From Bradyrhizobium sp. ARR65 (GTDB taxonomy: Bacteria; Pseudomonadota; Alphaproteobacteria; Rhizobiales; Xanthobacteraceae): a stretch of 64,000 nucleotides of DNA. A model generated the notes under the pieces. That model did no database searches, was not told where the DNA came from, and saw only the letters and a list, made by a program, of their open reading frames with translations. Position 1 is the stretch's first letter, and each line of letters begins with the position of its first letter. The position numbers and the translations under genes are program-made. The stretch spans positions 88,588 to 152,587 of the forward strand of contig NZ_AWZU01000016.1 of the NCBI RefSeq assembly GCF_000472385.1, in the 5' to 3' direction. Below are positions 10,851-18,932 of this stretch, piece after piece.

Positions 10851-10934
10851 GATAATCAAAAATAGTCGCCCGCCCCAGGCGCCGTCGATTCAGCGGACAC
10901 AAGGGGCCGGCAAGCCGGGGAGGGACGTGAGCCA

Positions 10935-12554
10935 ATGGAGACGCAGGCGAACGCGCCGGGCGGGCCCAATGGACGCCTTCCTTCCCTGCAGCGCCCCCTC
11001 GAGGCAGGGCAGGCGCCGGGACGAACCGTGCTGGCGGCCGAGCAGATCACCAAGAGCTTCGCCGGAGTGACGGCGCTGCGCGAGGTCGATTTCGATCTGC
11101 GCCGCGGCGAAGTGCATGCCCTGATGGGCGAGAACGGAGCCGGCAAGAGCACGCTGATGAAAATCCTGGCCGGCGTGCACGTCAGCTACGCCGGCACTGT
11201 TCGGATCGGCGGCCTCGCAACCGCATTCGCTGGCGTGCGAGACGCCGAGGCGGCCGGGGTCGCCATCATCCACCAGGAACTGAATCTGGTTCCGGAACTG
11301 AGTATCGCCGACAACATCTTTCTGGGTCGCGAACCGCTCATCGCCGGCACCATCATCGACCGTCGGCGAATGACGCGGGCTGCGGCGCGCCTCTTGCGAC
11401 GCCTTGAAGTCAACATCGATCCGGAAAGCCGCGTCGCCGCTTTGCGCGTCGGCGAGCAACAGCTTGTGGAGATCGCGAAAGCGCTCTCGCTCGACGCCCG
11501 CGTCCTCATCATGGACGAGCCAACCTCGGCGCTGTCGACGCCGGAATGCGAGACGCTGTTCAAGGTGGTGCGCCAGTTGCGGTCGGAAGGGGTTGCCATC
11601 ATTTACACGTCCCACCGCATCGACGAGGTGCTCGCGCTTGCCGACCGCGTCACGGTCTTGCGCGACGGCCGGCGGGTGCTAACTGCTGATATCGGCGAGC
11701 TTACGCACGGCACGATCATCTCGGCGATGGTTGGCCGCGACATGGCCGCGAGCCACCGCACTACCAGCGCTAATGGTGGGCTCGTGCTCTCGGTGCGCAA
11801 TCTCACACTCGATCAGCCTGCCGTCCACGGCTGGAAACGCGTGCTCCACGGCGTGAGCTTCGACCTGCGTCGCGGCGAGATCCTGGGCGTCGGCGGCCTG
11901 CTCGGCTCTGGTCGCAGCGAGATTCTGGAATCGATCTTCGGCGCAGCCGCGGGCTGGCGCGGCGGCGAGATTGCCATCGACGGCGCAATCGCCGAGATCA
12001 ACTCGCCAGCCGACGCCTATCGGCTCGGCCTTGCGCTCGTGACCGAGGATCGCAAATCGCGCGGCCTCCACCTTGCGGCCTCCATCCGCAGCAATGTCGC
12101 GCTGCCCTCCGTTGGTGCGTTGTCTCACTTCGGCATACGGGATTTCGCCCGCGAGAGCCGGCTCGCGCACGATGTGGTGCAGCGGCTTTCCGTACGCTGC
12201 GCGAATATCGACCAGACCGTCGCGACGCTTTCGGGCGGCAATCAACAGAAGATCGTTATCGGCAAATGGCTCGCCACAGAACCACGCGTCCTTCTGCTCG
12301 ATGAGCCGACGCGCGGCATCGATGTCGGCGCCAAGCAGGAGATCTATCAGCTCATCTTCGGGCTTGCCGAGCAGGGCCTGGGCATTGTCGTCGTGAGCTC
12401 GGAATTGCCGGAGCTCTTGCTGATGTCCGACCGGATCCTGGTGATGTGCGAGGGACATCAGACCGGCCTCTTGCGACGCCACGAGGCGACGCAGGAGCGG
12501 ATCATGCGCTTGGCCGCACCGGGCATGGCCGCTCATCCGTGGGAAAGCCAATGA
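10935..12554 (+). CDS. Sugar-type ABC transporter ATPase with two nucleotide-binding domains (RbsA/MglA/XylG family)
   Basis: A 539-residue double ATPase of the carbohydrate uptake 2 (CUT2) family. The first domain has an intact Walker A GENGAGKST and a diverged signature LRVGEQQ; the second has a degenerate Walker A (GGLLGSGRSE) and a canonical signature LSGGNQQK, the normal asymmetry of RbsA/MglA/XylG. It energises uptake of a monosaccharide or polyol. The N-terminal about 35 residues look disordered, so a start closer to residue 35 is possible. The stop overlaps the permease start (ATGA). Confidence 0.92.
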   Translation: METQANAPGGPNGRLPSLQRPLEAGQAPGRTVLAAEQITKSFAGVTALREVDFDLRRGEVHALMGENGAGKSTLMKILAGVHVSYAGTVRIGGLATAFAGVRDAEAAGVAIIHQELNLVPELSIADNIFLGREPLIAGTIIDRRRMTRAAARLLRRLEVNIDPESRVAALRVGEQQLVEIAKALSLDARVLIMDEPTSALSTPECETLFKVVRQLRSEGVAIIYTSHRIDEVLALADRVTVLRDGRRVLTADIGELTHGTIISAMVGRDMAASHRTTSANGGLVLSVRNLTLDQPAVHGWKRVLHGVSFDLRRGEILGVGGLLGSGRSEILESIFGAAAGWRGGEIAIDGAIAEINSPADAYRLGLALVTEDRKSRGLHLAASIRSNVALPSVGALSHFGIRDFARESRLAHDVVQRLSVRCANIDQTVATLSGGNQQKIVIGKWLATEPRVLLLDEPTRGIDVGAKQEIYQLIFGLAEQGLGIVVVSSELPELLLMSDRILVMCEGHQTGLLRRHEATQERIMRLAAPGMAAHPWESQ

Positions 12555-13885
12555 CACGCCTGCTTCGCGCGCTGTCGCGTACCAAGCTCTATTGGGGGCT
12601 CCTGATCATTTGCGCAATCGGCGCAGCCGCCTCGCCGCGCACCTCCTCCGGCCACAACATCTTCCTGTCCTACGCCAATCTGACCGACGTATTGCGCCAG
12701 GTCTCGATCACCGGGCTCGTCGCCACCGGCATGACCATCGTCATCCTGCTCGGCGGCATCGACCTCTCGGTCGGCTCGCTGATGGGTTTTTCCACCATCG
12801 TCTGCGCGATGCTGCTCACCAAGCCGGGCTGGACCGCGGCCTCCGTGATCGGCGTGCCGGCGGCGACGCTCGTCAGCTTCGCCGCGGTCGCCTGTCTCGC
12901 CCGCTTCGTGCTGCACGGCATTGCCCGCGGCCGCGACGTGACGGCCGGCGCCCGCCGCGAGGTCGCGCTCGGCACCTGGCAGCGCTTTGGCATCCCGGCG
13001 CTGCTCGGTCTCCTCGCCGCCCTGCTGGTCTGCCGGTTCGCGGCGAGCCAGCTTTCGACCAAGTTCGGCGTGCTCGGCGTCCTGCTGGTGACCCCTTGCG
13101 TGACGCTCCTGCTTGGCTCCGTGAACGGCCTCCTGATCGTGACCGGGCGATTGCAGCCGTTCATCGTCACTTTGGCGATGATGGTCAGCGCGCTCGGCAT
13201 CGGGCGCCTCACGGCCGGCCAGGACAATGCGGTGATCGCGGTCTATACCGGCACCAACGCGACCGAGGCCTTTGAAGCCCTGCGTTCGATGCTCTGGGGA
13301 CTCATTCCGGTGCCGAGCGCGTTCTTTCTCGCCGCGATCCTGATCTTCGGCGCAATCCTGCGCTTCACGACGTTCGGCCGCTACATCTATGCGATCGGCG
13401 GCAATGCCGAGGCCGCCAAACTCTCCGGCATCAAGGTCGCCCGGGTCCAGTTCACTGCCTATCTCTTGTCCGGCCTGCTCGCGGGCATCGCGGGCGTGCT
13501 GTTTGTCGCGCAGTACCGGCAGGGCAAGCCGGACGCCGGCACTGGCCTCGAACTCGACGCCATCGCAGCCGTCGTGATCGGCGGCACCAGCCTGATGGGC
13601 GGCCGCGGCGGTCTCGCCGGCACCTTTGTCGGCGTCCTGATCTTTGGCCTGTTATCGGACATTCTGCAGCTCCAGAACATCGATTCCAACGTGCAGCTCG
13701 TGATGAAGGGCCTGATCATCGTCTGCACCGTGCTGGTGCAGGAACAGAATCTCGGACAGCTCGTCGCGCGATGGCGGCTTCCTGCCGCAAAACGCGCGAG
13801 CGAAACCGGATCGGCCGAACCAATTCGGCCGCTGAGCGCCTCGAACGCGCCATTTGCAAGGGAGGACCTCGATGAAGCGTCGTGA
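12551..13885 (+). CDS. Sugar-type ABC transporter permease (RbsC family)
   Basis: A 444-residue inner-membrane permease. Family marks include GMTIVILLGGIDLSVGSLMGF, where the 'GIDLSVG' loop is diagnostic, GGNAEAAKLSGIKV, and the C-terminal AVVIGGTSLMGGRGGLAGTFVGVLIFGLL. Length exceeds RbsC (about 320) because of an extra segment of roughly 60-90 residues after the first membrane helices (region HGIARGRDVTAGARREVALGTWQRFGIPALLG), a layout seen in XylH-like permeases. Start ATG 12551 overlaps the ATPase stop by four bases. The longer open frame from 12446 reads the ATPase in another frame and is discarded. Confidence 0.9.
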   Translation: MTRLLRALSRTKLYWGLLIICAIGAAASPRTSSGHNIFLSYANLTDVLRQVSITGLVATGMTIVILLGGIDLSVGSLMGFSTIVCAMLLTKPGWTAASVIGVPAATLVSFAAVACLARFVLHGIARGRDVTAGARREVALGTWQRFGIPALLGLLAALLVCRFAASQLSTKFGVLGVLLVTPCVTLLLGSVNGLLIVTGRLQPFIVTLAMMVSALGIGRLTAGQDNAVIAVYTGTNATEAFEALRSMLWGLIPVPSAFFLAAILIFGAILRFTTFGRYIYAIGGNAEAAKLSGIKVARVQFTAYLLSGLLAGIAGVLFVAQYRQGKPDAGTGLELDAIAAVVIGGTSLMGGRGGLAGTFVGVLIFGLLSDILQLQNIDSNVQLVMKGLIIVCTVLVQEQNLGQLVARWRLPAAKRASETGSAEPIRPLSASNAPFAREDLDEAS

Positions 13886-14846
13886 ATTTCTACGGATGTC
13901 GGCGACCGCCGCCGGTGCGGCGATGACCATTTATCTGCCGGTGGGATGGACGCCGGCCCGGGCCGCGGCCAAATGGAGGGTCGGCTTCAGCCAATGCACG
14001 ACGCTCGAGCCGTGGCGCGTGCAGTTCAACAAGGAGATCCAGGCCGAGGCGAAGCAGCATCCCGAAATCGACCTGATCATCACCGACGGCCAGGACAAGA
14101 CCGAGAAGCAGGTCGCGGACTGCGAGAACCTGATCGTGCAGCAGGTGAACGTGTTGTTGATCTCGCCCAAGGAATCGGCCGGGCTCACCGGCGTGGTCGA
14201 GAAGGCGATCGACGCCAAAATTCCGGTGATCGTGCTCGATCGCAACGTCGAGACCAAGCGGATCACCGAGTTCATCGGCGGCGACAATCTCGCAATCGGA
14301 CGCGCAGCCGGCGAGCATGCGGTGAAGCTGCTGGGCGGGCCAGGCAAGGCCAAGGGCAATGTTGTGGAGATCTGGGGCGGCATGGGCACGCAGCCGGCGC
14401 ATGATCGCCATGACGGCTTCCACGCCCTCACCGATAAGGAACCAGGCATCAAATACCTGCTCAACAACCAGTCAGGCGATTGGAAGCAGGACCAGGCCTA
14501 CAACATCATGACCACGGCGCTCCGCAACAACGAGAATATCGATCTCGTCTACGGCCACAACGATCCGATGGCCTACGGCGCCTATCTTGCCGCCAAGGAT
14601 GCCGGCCGTGAGAAGGACATCAAGTTCTTCATCGGCATCGATGGCCTGCCGGACGAGGGCGCAACCTGGGTCTACAAGGGGCTTCTGACCGCGACGTTCC
14701 TCTATGCGACGCCTGGCGCGGAAGGGCTGCGCCAGGCAGTCAAGCTGCTCAATGGACAGAAGATCCCGCCGGTGATCACACTGCCCACCATGCTGATCAC
14801 CAAGGACAACGCCCCGGAGATCCTGAGGAAGAACGGGCTGCTCTGA
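13872..14846 (+). CDS. Tat-exported sugar-binding protein of the ABC importer
   Basis: A 324-residue type I periplasmic binding protein (Peripla_BP_4, RbsB/YtfQ-like). The N-terminus MKRREFLRMSATAAGAA is a twin-arginine signal (RREFLR), cleaved near ARA-AAKWRVGFSQ. Family features are KIPVIVLDRNVETK, EFIGGDNLAIGRAAGE and YGHNDPMAYGAYLAAKDAG, the last two around the ligand pocket. ATG 13872 is preferred because GGAGG lies at 13861-13865; it overlaps the permease end by 14 bases. It is the last gene of the operon, followed by a hairpin terminator. The sugar is unknown. Confidence 0.9.
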   Translation: MKRREFLRMSATAAGAAMTIYLPVGWTPARAAAKWRVGFSQCTTLEPWRVQFNKEIQAEAKQHPEIDLIITDGQDKTEKQVADCENLIVQQVNVLLISPKESAGLTGVVEKAIDAKIPVIVLDRNVETKRITEFIGGDNLAIGRAAGEHAVKLLGGPGKAKGNVVEIWGGMGTQPAHDRHDGFHALTDKEPGIKYLLNNQSGDWKQDQAYNIMTTALRNNENIDLVYGHNDPMAYGAYLAAKDAGREKDIKFFIGIDGLPDEGATWVYKGLLTATFLYATPGAEGLRQAVKLLNGQKIPPVITLPTMLITKDNAPEILRKNGLL

Positions 14847-14869
14847 GAGGACCGATCATGCCGCGAGGA

Positions 14870-14895
14870 AGCCGCGCCAGATCGGCGCGGCTTTT
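14870..14895 (+). terminator. Rho-independent terminator of the sugar ABC operon
   Basis: AGCCGCGCC and GGCGCGGCT form a perfect 9-bp stem with loop AGATC, followed by TTTT. It lies 24 bases after the binding-protein stop codon. Confidence 0.85.
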
Positions 14896-15034
14896 GTCGT
14901 CCTTCTGTGTCCGTTGGTAAGCCCGCACGGTGCCCTGGATTGCGCTGGATGATGCTTCGTATGGCCGGATGCAATGCTTGGGCAGAGGTGGAACGAGTCC
15001 GCCGGCCGATCCACGCAATTCATCCCGCTCTACC

Positions 15035-16228
15035 TCATTCCGTCGCGAGATAGATCAGCGCCAATAGCGGCAGCGCGCCGCCGATTGAGGCCGCCAGCGT
15101 CCAGCCGCCTTGCACATAAGCCCACCCGCCGATCGCCGAGCCCGCCGCGCCGGCGAGAAAGAACGTCGTCATATAAAGCCCATTGAGGCGGCTTCGCTGC
15201 TCCGCGCCCAGCACGAACAGCGCGCGGTAACCCAGCACGACATTGGCCTGCACGCCGAAATCAATCGCAATCGCCGCCGCCACGAATGCGGCCAGCGACA
15301 GCGGCGAGCCCAGTTCACCGAACCGGGTCAGCGCAAAACCGCCGGCGGTCAGCAGCATGGCGAAAGCGGTGGCGGGGCGGGTCCAGCCGCGGTCGGCAAT
15401 GCGGCCCGCAAGCGGGGCAGCGATGGCACCCGCGACGCCGGCCAGCGCGAACAAGGCAACGCCGGCTTGCGAGAAACGGAAGCCGGGGCCCGCGAGCACC
15501 AGCGGCACCGTGGTCCAGAACAGGCTGAACGCGCCGAACAGACCGGCCTGGTAGAGCGCGCGACGCCGTAGCACCGGCGTGGTCCGCGCCAGGTGCACCA
15601 TCGAAGCCAGAAGTTTGCCGTAGCCGAGGCGCGCCCTCGGCTCACTGACCGGCAGCGAGCGGCGGAGCACCAGGCATAGCGCGACCATGATCGCGGCCGA
15701 GATGCCGTAGACCACGTGCCAGGACGACACCGCCGCGATGAAGCTCGAGGCGGGACGCGCCAGCATGATGCCCAGCATCAAGCCCGTGGTGACGTTGCCG
15801 ACCACCCGGCCGCGCACGGCGTGGGGCGCAAGATGGCCGGCATAGGGAATGAGGATCTGCACGGCCACCGATCCCAGCCCGATGAGCAGGGATGCCAGGA
15901 GAAACGGCAGCGGCGCGCTCGACAGCGCGGCCCCGGCGAGCGCCAGGGCACCAAGACCGGTCACGGCAATGACGAGCCTGCGATTCTCGACGAGGTCTCC
16001 AAGCGGCACGATCAGCAATAGACCGGCGCCATAGCCGATCTGTGTCATGGTCACGATCAGCCCGGCGAGTTGCGGCGACAGCCCCAGATCGGCGGCGATC
16101 GGTCCCACCAGCGGCTGCGCGTAGTAGAGATTGGCGACGATCAGGCCGCACGATGCGGCCAGCAGAAGAGTGATCCAGCCCGAAACCTCTTGCGAGTCGC
16201 CCGGCAGATCGGAAGCGATCGTGGTCAT
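15035..16228 (-). CDS. Major facilitator superfamily transporter (drug/metabolite exporter type)
   Basis: A 397-residue inner-membrane protein with twelve predicted membrane segments. The early motif ANLYYAQPLVGPIAADLGLS and the loop PLGDLVENRRLV (an MFS motif A variant, GDLxxxRR) place it in a DHA1-like exporter family. Substrate is unknown. It stands alone with no adjacent regulator and converges on the sugar ABC operon. Confidence 0.85.
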   Translation of the reverse strand: MTTIASDLPGDSQEVSGWITLLLAASCGLIVANLYYAQPLVGPIAADLGLSPQLAGLIVTMTQIGYGAGLLLIVPLGDLVENRRLVIAVTGLGALALAGAALSSAPLPFLLASLLIGLGSVAVQILIPYAGHLAPHAVRGRVVGNVTTGLMLGIMLARPASSFIAAVSSWHVVYGISAAIMVALCLVLRRSLPVSEPRARLGYGKLLASMVHLARTTPVLRRRALYQAGLFGAFSLFWTTVPLVLAGPGFRFSQAGVALFALAGVAGAIAAPLAGRIADRGWTRPATAFAMLLTAGGFALTRFGELGSPLSLAAFVAAAIAIDFGVQANVVLGYRALFVLGAEQRSRLNGLYMTTFFLAGAAGSAIGGWAYVQGGWTLAASIGGALPLLALIYLATE

Positions 16229-16689
16229 GTTTCTTGATTTTCCTTTGCTGGGAACGGGCGTTCCCCGAGATTTGCCAAAAGATCAGGCGAGTTAGTTCGC
16301 GGCGATGCCGACGATGATCGGCACCTCCGATAGCGACGGCCGGCCTTGGACGCAGGCACAAGGCTCTGCAGCCCCGAGCCGCGTGGCGTCTCCCTCCGGA
16401 TCAAGCTTGTTTTGAAATCGATTTGTCCGCCTGCCCCCGCCGGACCAAATCGCGAAGGATGACCTACAAGGATGACTTAATGATCGCTCCCGCCTTGGCA
16501 AGATGGCCCGTGACGCGACATGCGAAAGCGGGACAGCTACGGCGTTGATGAGCCGGTTTTGGAAGTCATCATCGGCGAGCTCAACTCAAATGTCCGTGCG
16601 AATGCCCACCCTGCGCGCATTGCGGCCTGATCGTGCCGCCCTCGCACTTCAGGGTTGCAAATCTTTTCCGCCTCGGCACATTGGTGGCG
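16229..16689. other. Gene-free stretch between the MFS and radC genes
   Basis: No convincing gene. Short frames on both strands lack ribosome sites and have arginine-rich shadow composition. A minus-strand frame of 69 codons at 16292-16501 ends in SLSEVPIIVGIAAN, which is not enough to call. The region should hold divergent promoters for both neighbours, but I could not assign a -35/-10 pair. Confidence 0.5.
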
Positions 16690-17412
16690 ATGGCCGAACA
16701 ACCCGACCCGTCTCAGGACCAGCCCAAAGGGCCACGCGAGGAGCCGCATTATCACGGCCACCGGCAGCGCCTGCGCGAGCGTTTTCGTCAATCAGGCGCG
16801 GATGCGCTCACCGACTACGAGCTGTTGGAGATGGTGCTGTTCGCGGCGCAGCCACGGCGCGACATGAAGCCGCTCGCCAAGGCGCTCTTGAAACGATTCG
16901 GCTCCTTCGCCGAAGTGATCCACGCGCCGGAAACGCTGCTCCGCGAGGTCGACGGCATGGGCGACGCCTCGATCAGCCAGCTCAAGCTGATCGCCGCGGC
17001 GGCCCCCCGCATCGCGAAGGGTGAATTGAAGCAGCGGACGCTGCTCTCGTCATGGAGCGACGTGATCGACTATTGCCGCACCAGCATGGCCTTTGCGGAC
17101 AAGGAGCAATTTCGGATCCTGTTCCTGGACAAGCGCAACCAGCTCATCTCCGACGAGGTGCAGCAGACCGGCACGGTCGACCACACCCCGGTCTATCCGC
17201 GCGAAGTGATCAAGCGCGCGCTCGAACTCTCCGCCACCGCGATCATCCTGGTGCACAACCACCCCTCGGGCGATCCCACGCCATCGCAGGCGGATGTGCG
17301 GATGACGAAGGCGATCGTGGACATCGCCGCGCCGCTCGGGATTGCCGTGCACGACCATATCATCGTCGGCAGAGGCGGGCACGCGAGCCTGAAGGGGATG
17401 CGGCTGATGTAG
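16690..17412 (+). CDS. radC: RadC family protein (JAMM/MPN+ domain)
   Basis: A 240-residue protein with an N-terminal helix-hairpin-helix part (about 20-115; LTDYELLEMVLF, VDGMGDASISQLKLI) and a C-terminal JAMM metalloprotease-like domain (about 125-240) with the motif HNHPSGDPTPSQAD that supplies the zinc ligands His, His and Asp. The family is historically called a DNA-repair protein, but its biochemical role is unsettled. Start ATG 16690 (MAEQPDPSQ) is preferred over the upstream frame because the family begins here. The final residues HASLKGMRLM are echoed in a short downstream repeat. Confidence 0.93.
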   Translation: MAEQPDPSQDQPKGPREEPHYHGHRQRLRERFRQSGADALTDYELLEMVLFAAQPRRDMKPLAKALLKRFGSFAEVIHAPETLLREVDGMGDASISQLKLIAAAAPRIAKGELKQRTLLSSWSDVIDYCRTSMAFADKEQFRILFLDKRNQLISDEVQQTGTVDHTPVYPREVIKRALELSATAIILVHNHPSGDPTPSQADVRMTKAIVDIAAPLGIAVHDHIIVGRGGHASLKGMRLM

Positions 17413-17811
17413 CTCCGCCGCGCCAGAAGGTCTTTCGGACCACGTATTCCCGTCAAGAACCCAAACACTCCCAGGACCGAGACACATCCATGGAGAAGCC
17501 GATGAAGTATGGTCCCGGCACAGTCCTCTCGTCCGGTGAGATCGATGCGATTAGACTAGAGGTCATTGCAGAAGCGGAGGTGGGGCGGGAGCAGGCTGCA
17601 TGGCTCAAGCTGCAGCCATTGCGAAGGCGCAAGCTCAGCAACGCGAAGCTGCCATGGACATCCGAAGCGCGACGCGTCGGCAAGGGCGGCAGGCAAGCCT
17701 GAAGGGGATGAAATTGATTCGGCTCATCCGCCCATTTACCATCCATTTACTATCCGCTTCTCGTTCCGCAGGATGTGTGTCAGAAAAGCTCGTCATCGAA
17801 GGAGGGGATCG
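17413..17811. other. Intergenic region with a RadC-tail-like repeat and an uncertain small ORF
   Basis: A plus-strand frame at 17490-17702 could encode 70 residues (MEKPMKYGPGTVLSSGEIDAI...), but no strong ribosome site is visible and the C-terminal half is arginine/lysine-rich. At 17697-17711 the 15 bases AGCCTGAAGGGGATG repeat the end of radC (17387-17401); in one frame this reads GRQASLKGMKLI beside RadC's GGHASLKGMRLM. Either a decayed duplication of the gene end or a dispersed repeat is possible. Confidence 0.4.
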
Positions 17812-17997
17812 ATGATGAACGAGACAGCGGTGCGGATGTGGGGCGTGGGCTTGGCGATGCTGACGCCCGTTTACCTGATCGACAGGTTCTTGGATTGGGT
17901 TGAAAAAGTGAGCGGCCCGATCATGCCGGCGCAAGTCGACACGTTCTCTTGCCAGGTCGCGCGAATCGACCCGCTACCGGATCGCTCTGATATATAA
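17812..17997 (+). CDS. Small protein with one hydrophobic segment, unknown function
   Basis: A 61-residue frame starting at ATG 17812 (or the adjacent ATG 17815), preceded by a strong ribosome site GGAGGGG at 17801. Residues about 8-25 (VRMWGVGLAMLTPVYLID) form a hydrophobic or amphipathic stretch, followed by a mixed tail with a single cysteine. It is not recognised as a family. The ribosome site is the main reason to call it. Confidence 0.45.
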   Translation: MMNETAVRMWGVGLAMLTPVYLIDRFLDWVEKVSGPIMPAQVDTFSCQVARIDPLPDRSDI

Positions 17998-18212
17998 TCA
18001 ATCCGGCCTGTAAGCTTGAACGGATGCGCGACCGCCGCGCTCTTCGGCGTTCGCACACACGACTGCATCATCTTCGGCGAGATCCGGCGCGACCGCAAAG
18101 GTGAGACTGAGTCGCGCTCAAGCTGCGCCGAGTTCAGCAATATTGCCGATCAATCGAGAGGCACCGCCGGGCGCCTCTCCGAACTGATCGGCGTCATTCG
18201 ACGATATTGCAG

Positions 18213-18518
18213 TCAATAGCAGTAGCGCGGACGAACGCGGATCCAGGCGCCGTCGGGACGCTGGATGTAGCAACCATCGCGATAATAATAGTAGCCGCCG
18301 CGGCGGCGCTCGCCCTCGCTGGCAATGGCCGCGCCTGTGCCCGCGCCGACGATCGCGCCGATTGCTGCACCGCGGCCCCCTCCGACCGCGCCGCCGACAA
18401 TGGCGCCCGCAGCACCGCCCAACAGCGCCCCGCCCAGCGTATCCTGGGCCACGGCCTCATGAACGGGCATCGCGACCGAGAGCGCCAGCAACGCGGCAAT
18501 TCCAAGCTTTTTGAACAT
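18213..18518 (-). CDS. Secreted glycine-zipper protein
   Basis: A 101-residue protein. A Sec signal peptide (MFKKLGIAALLALSVAMPVHEAVAQ) precedes a glycine-zipper membrane-spanning region (GGALLGGAAGAIVGGAVGGGRGAAIGAIVGAGTGAAIA, about 29-66), which often packs into the outer membrane or forms homo-oligomers. A tyrosine/cysteine-rich tail follows (RRGGYYYYRDGCYIQRPDGAWIRVRPRYCY). Start chosen at ATG 18518 because the signal peptide begins there; the longer frame is basic shadow sequence. YMGG/YMGL-type glycine-zipper proteins with this tail are common in Bradyrhizobium-like genomes, with no assigned role. Confidence 0.82.
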   Translation of the reverse strand: MFKKLGIAALLALSVAMPVHEAVAQDTLGGALLGGAAGAIVGGAVGGGRGAAIGAIVGAGTGAAIASEGERRRGGYYYYRDGCYIQRPDGAWIRVRPRYCY

Positions 18519-18734
18519 CCGTGCAGTTCTCCATTTGCGTTTCATTCCACGACGCTTGTTCGCAATCGCTTTGGCGCAAGTCAATCGCTTCGCCTTCGCC
18601 TCGCGCGGGAAAAGCGCTTCAACCTGCCGCCGCGACACAGCAACCAATCATGACGGCCCGATGTCGAACGTGAGGGAACGCTGTCGCGGGACCGCTATTG
18701 ACCCATGGTCATGTCTCATCGAGAGGAGTTCAGC

Positions 18735-18926
18735 ATGGCCAAGAGCAAAAAGCAGGCGCAAGCCCTTGCCATCAAATTGTCACGTGAACGGCGGGCAGGT
18801 AAAAGGATTCCTGCGCCGCCCAAAGGGCAATATTCCGAGCAGACCAGGCGGAGAGCCCGCCGTGATCTCGAGCGCGGACGTGCAAAGCGGCGCGTTGCGA
18901 AAAAGCGCCGCAACAAAACTCGGTAA
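18735..18926 (+). CDS. Small highly basic protein, unknown function
   Basis: A 63-residue lysine/arginine-rich protein starting at ATG 18735, with GAGAGGAG at 18721 as ribosome site. The sequence MAKSKKQAQALAIKLSRERRAGK... is about 40 percent Lys plus Arg and ends in KKRRNKTR, so nucleic-acid or ribosome binding is plausible but unproven. A GGAAC element sits 60 bases upstream but lacks a good -10 partner. The stop is six bases before the convergent TPP-enzyme gene end. Confidence 0.6.
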   Translation: MAKSKKQAQALAIKLSRERRAGKRIPAPPKGQYSEQTRRRARRDLERGRAKRRVAKKRRNKTR

Positions 18927-18932
18927 CGGCCG

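Noticed and set aside
16292..16501. 69-codon minus-strand frame before radC
   Set aside because: Weak composition and no ribosome site; not enough to call a gene.
17640..17700. Translation resembling a sequencing-adapter peptide (PLPTRRASD)
   Set aside because: The DNA differs from known adapter sequence, so it is a coincidence of frame.
17490..17702. 70-codon plus-strand frame after radC
   Set aside because: Plausible N-terminus but no strong ribosome site; kept only as part of the intergenic description.
18675..18699. GGAAC-N16-TATT upstream of the small basic protein
   Set aside because: The -10 half matches the EcfG consensus CGTT at only two positions.
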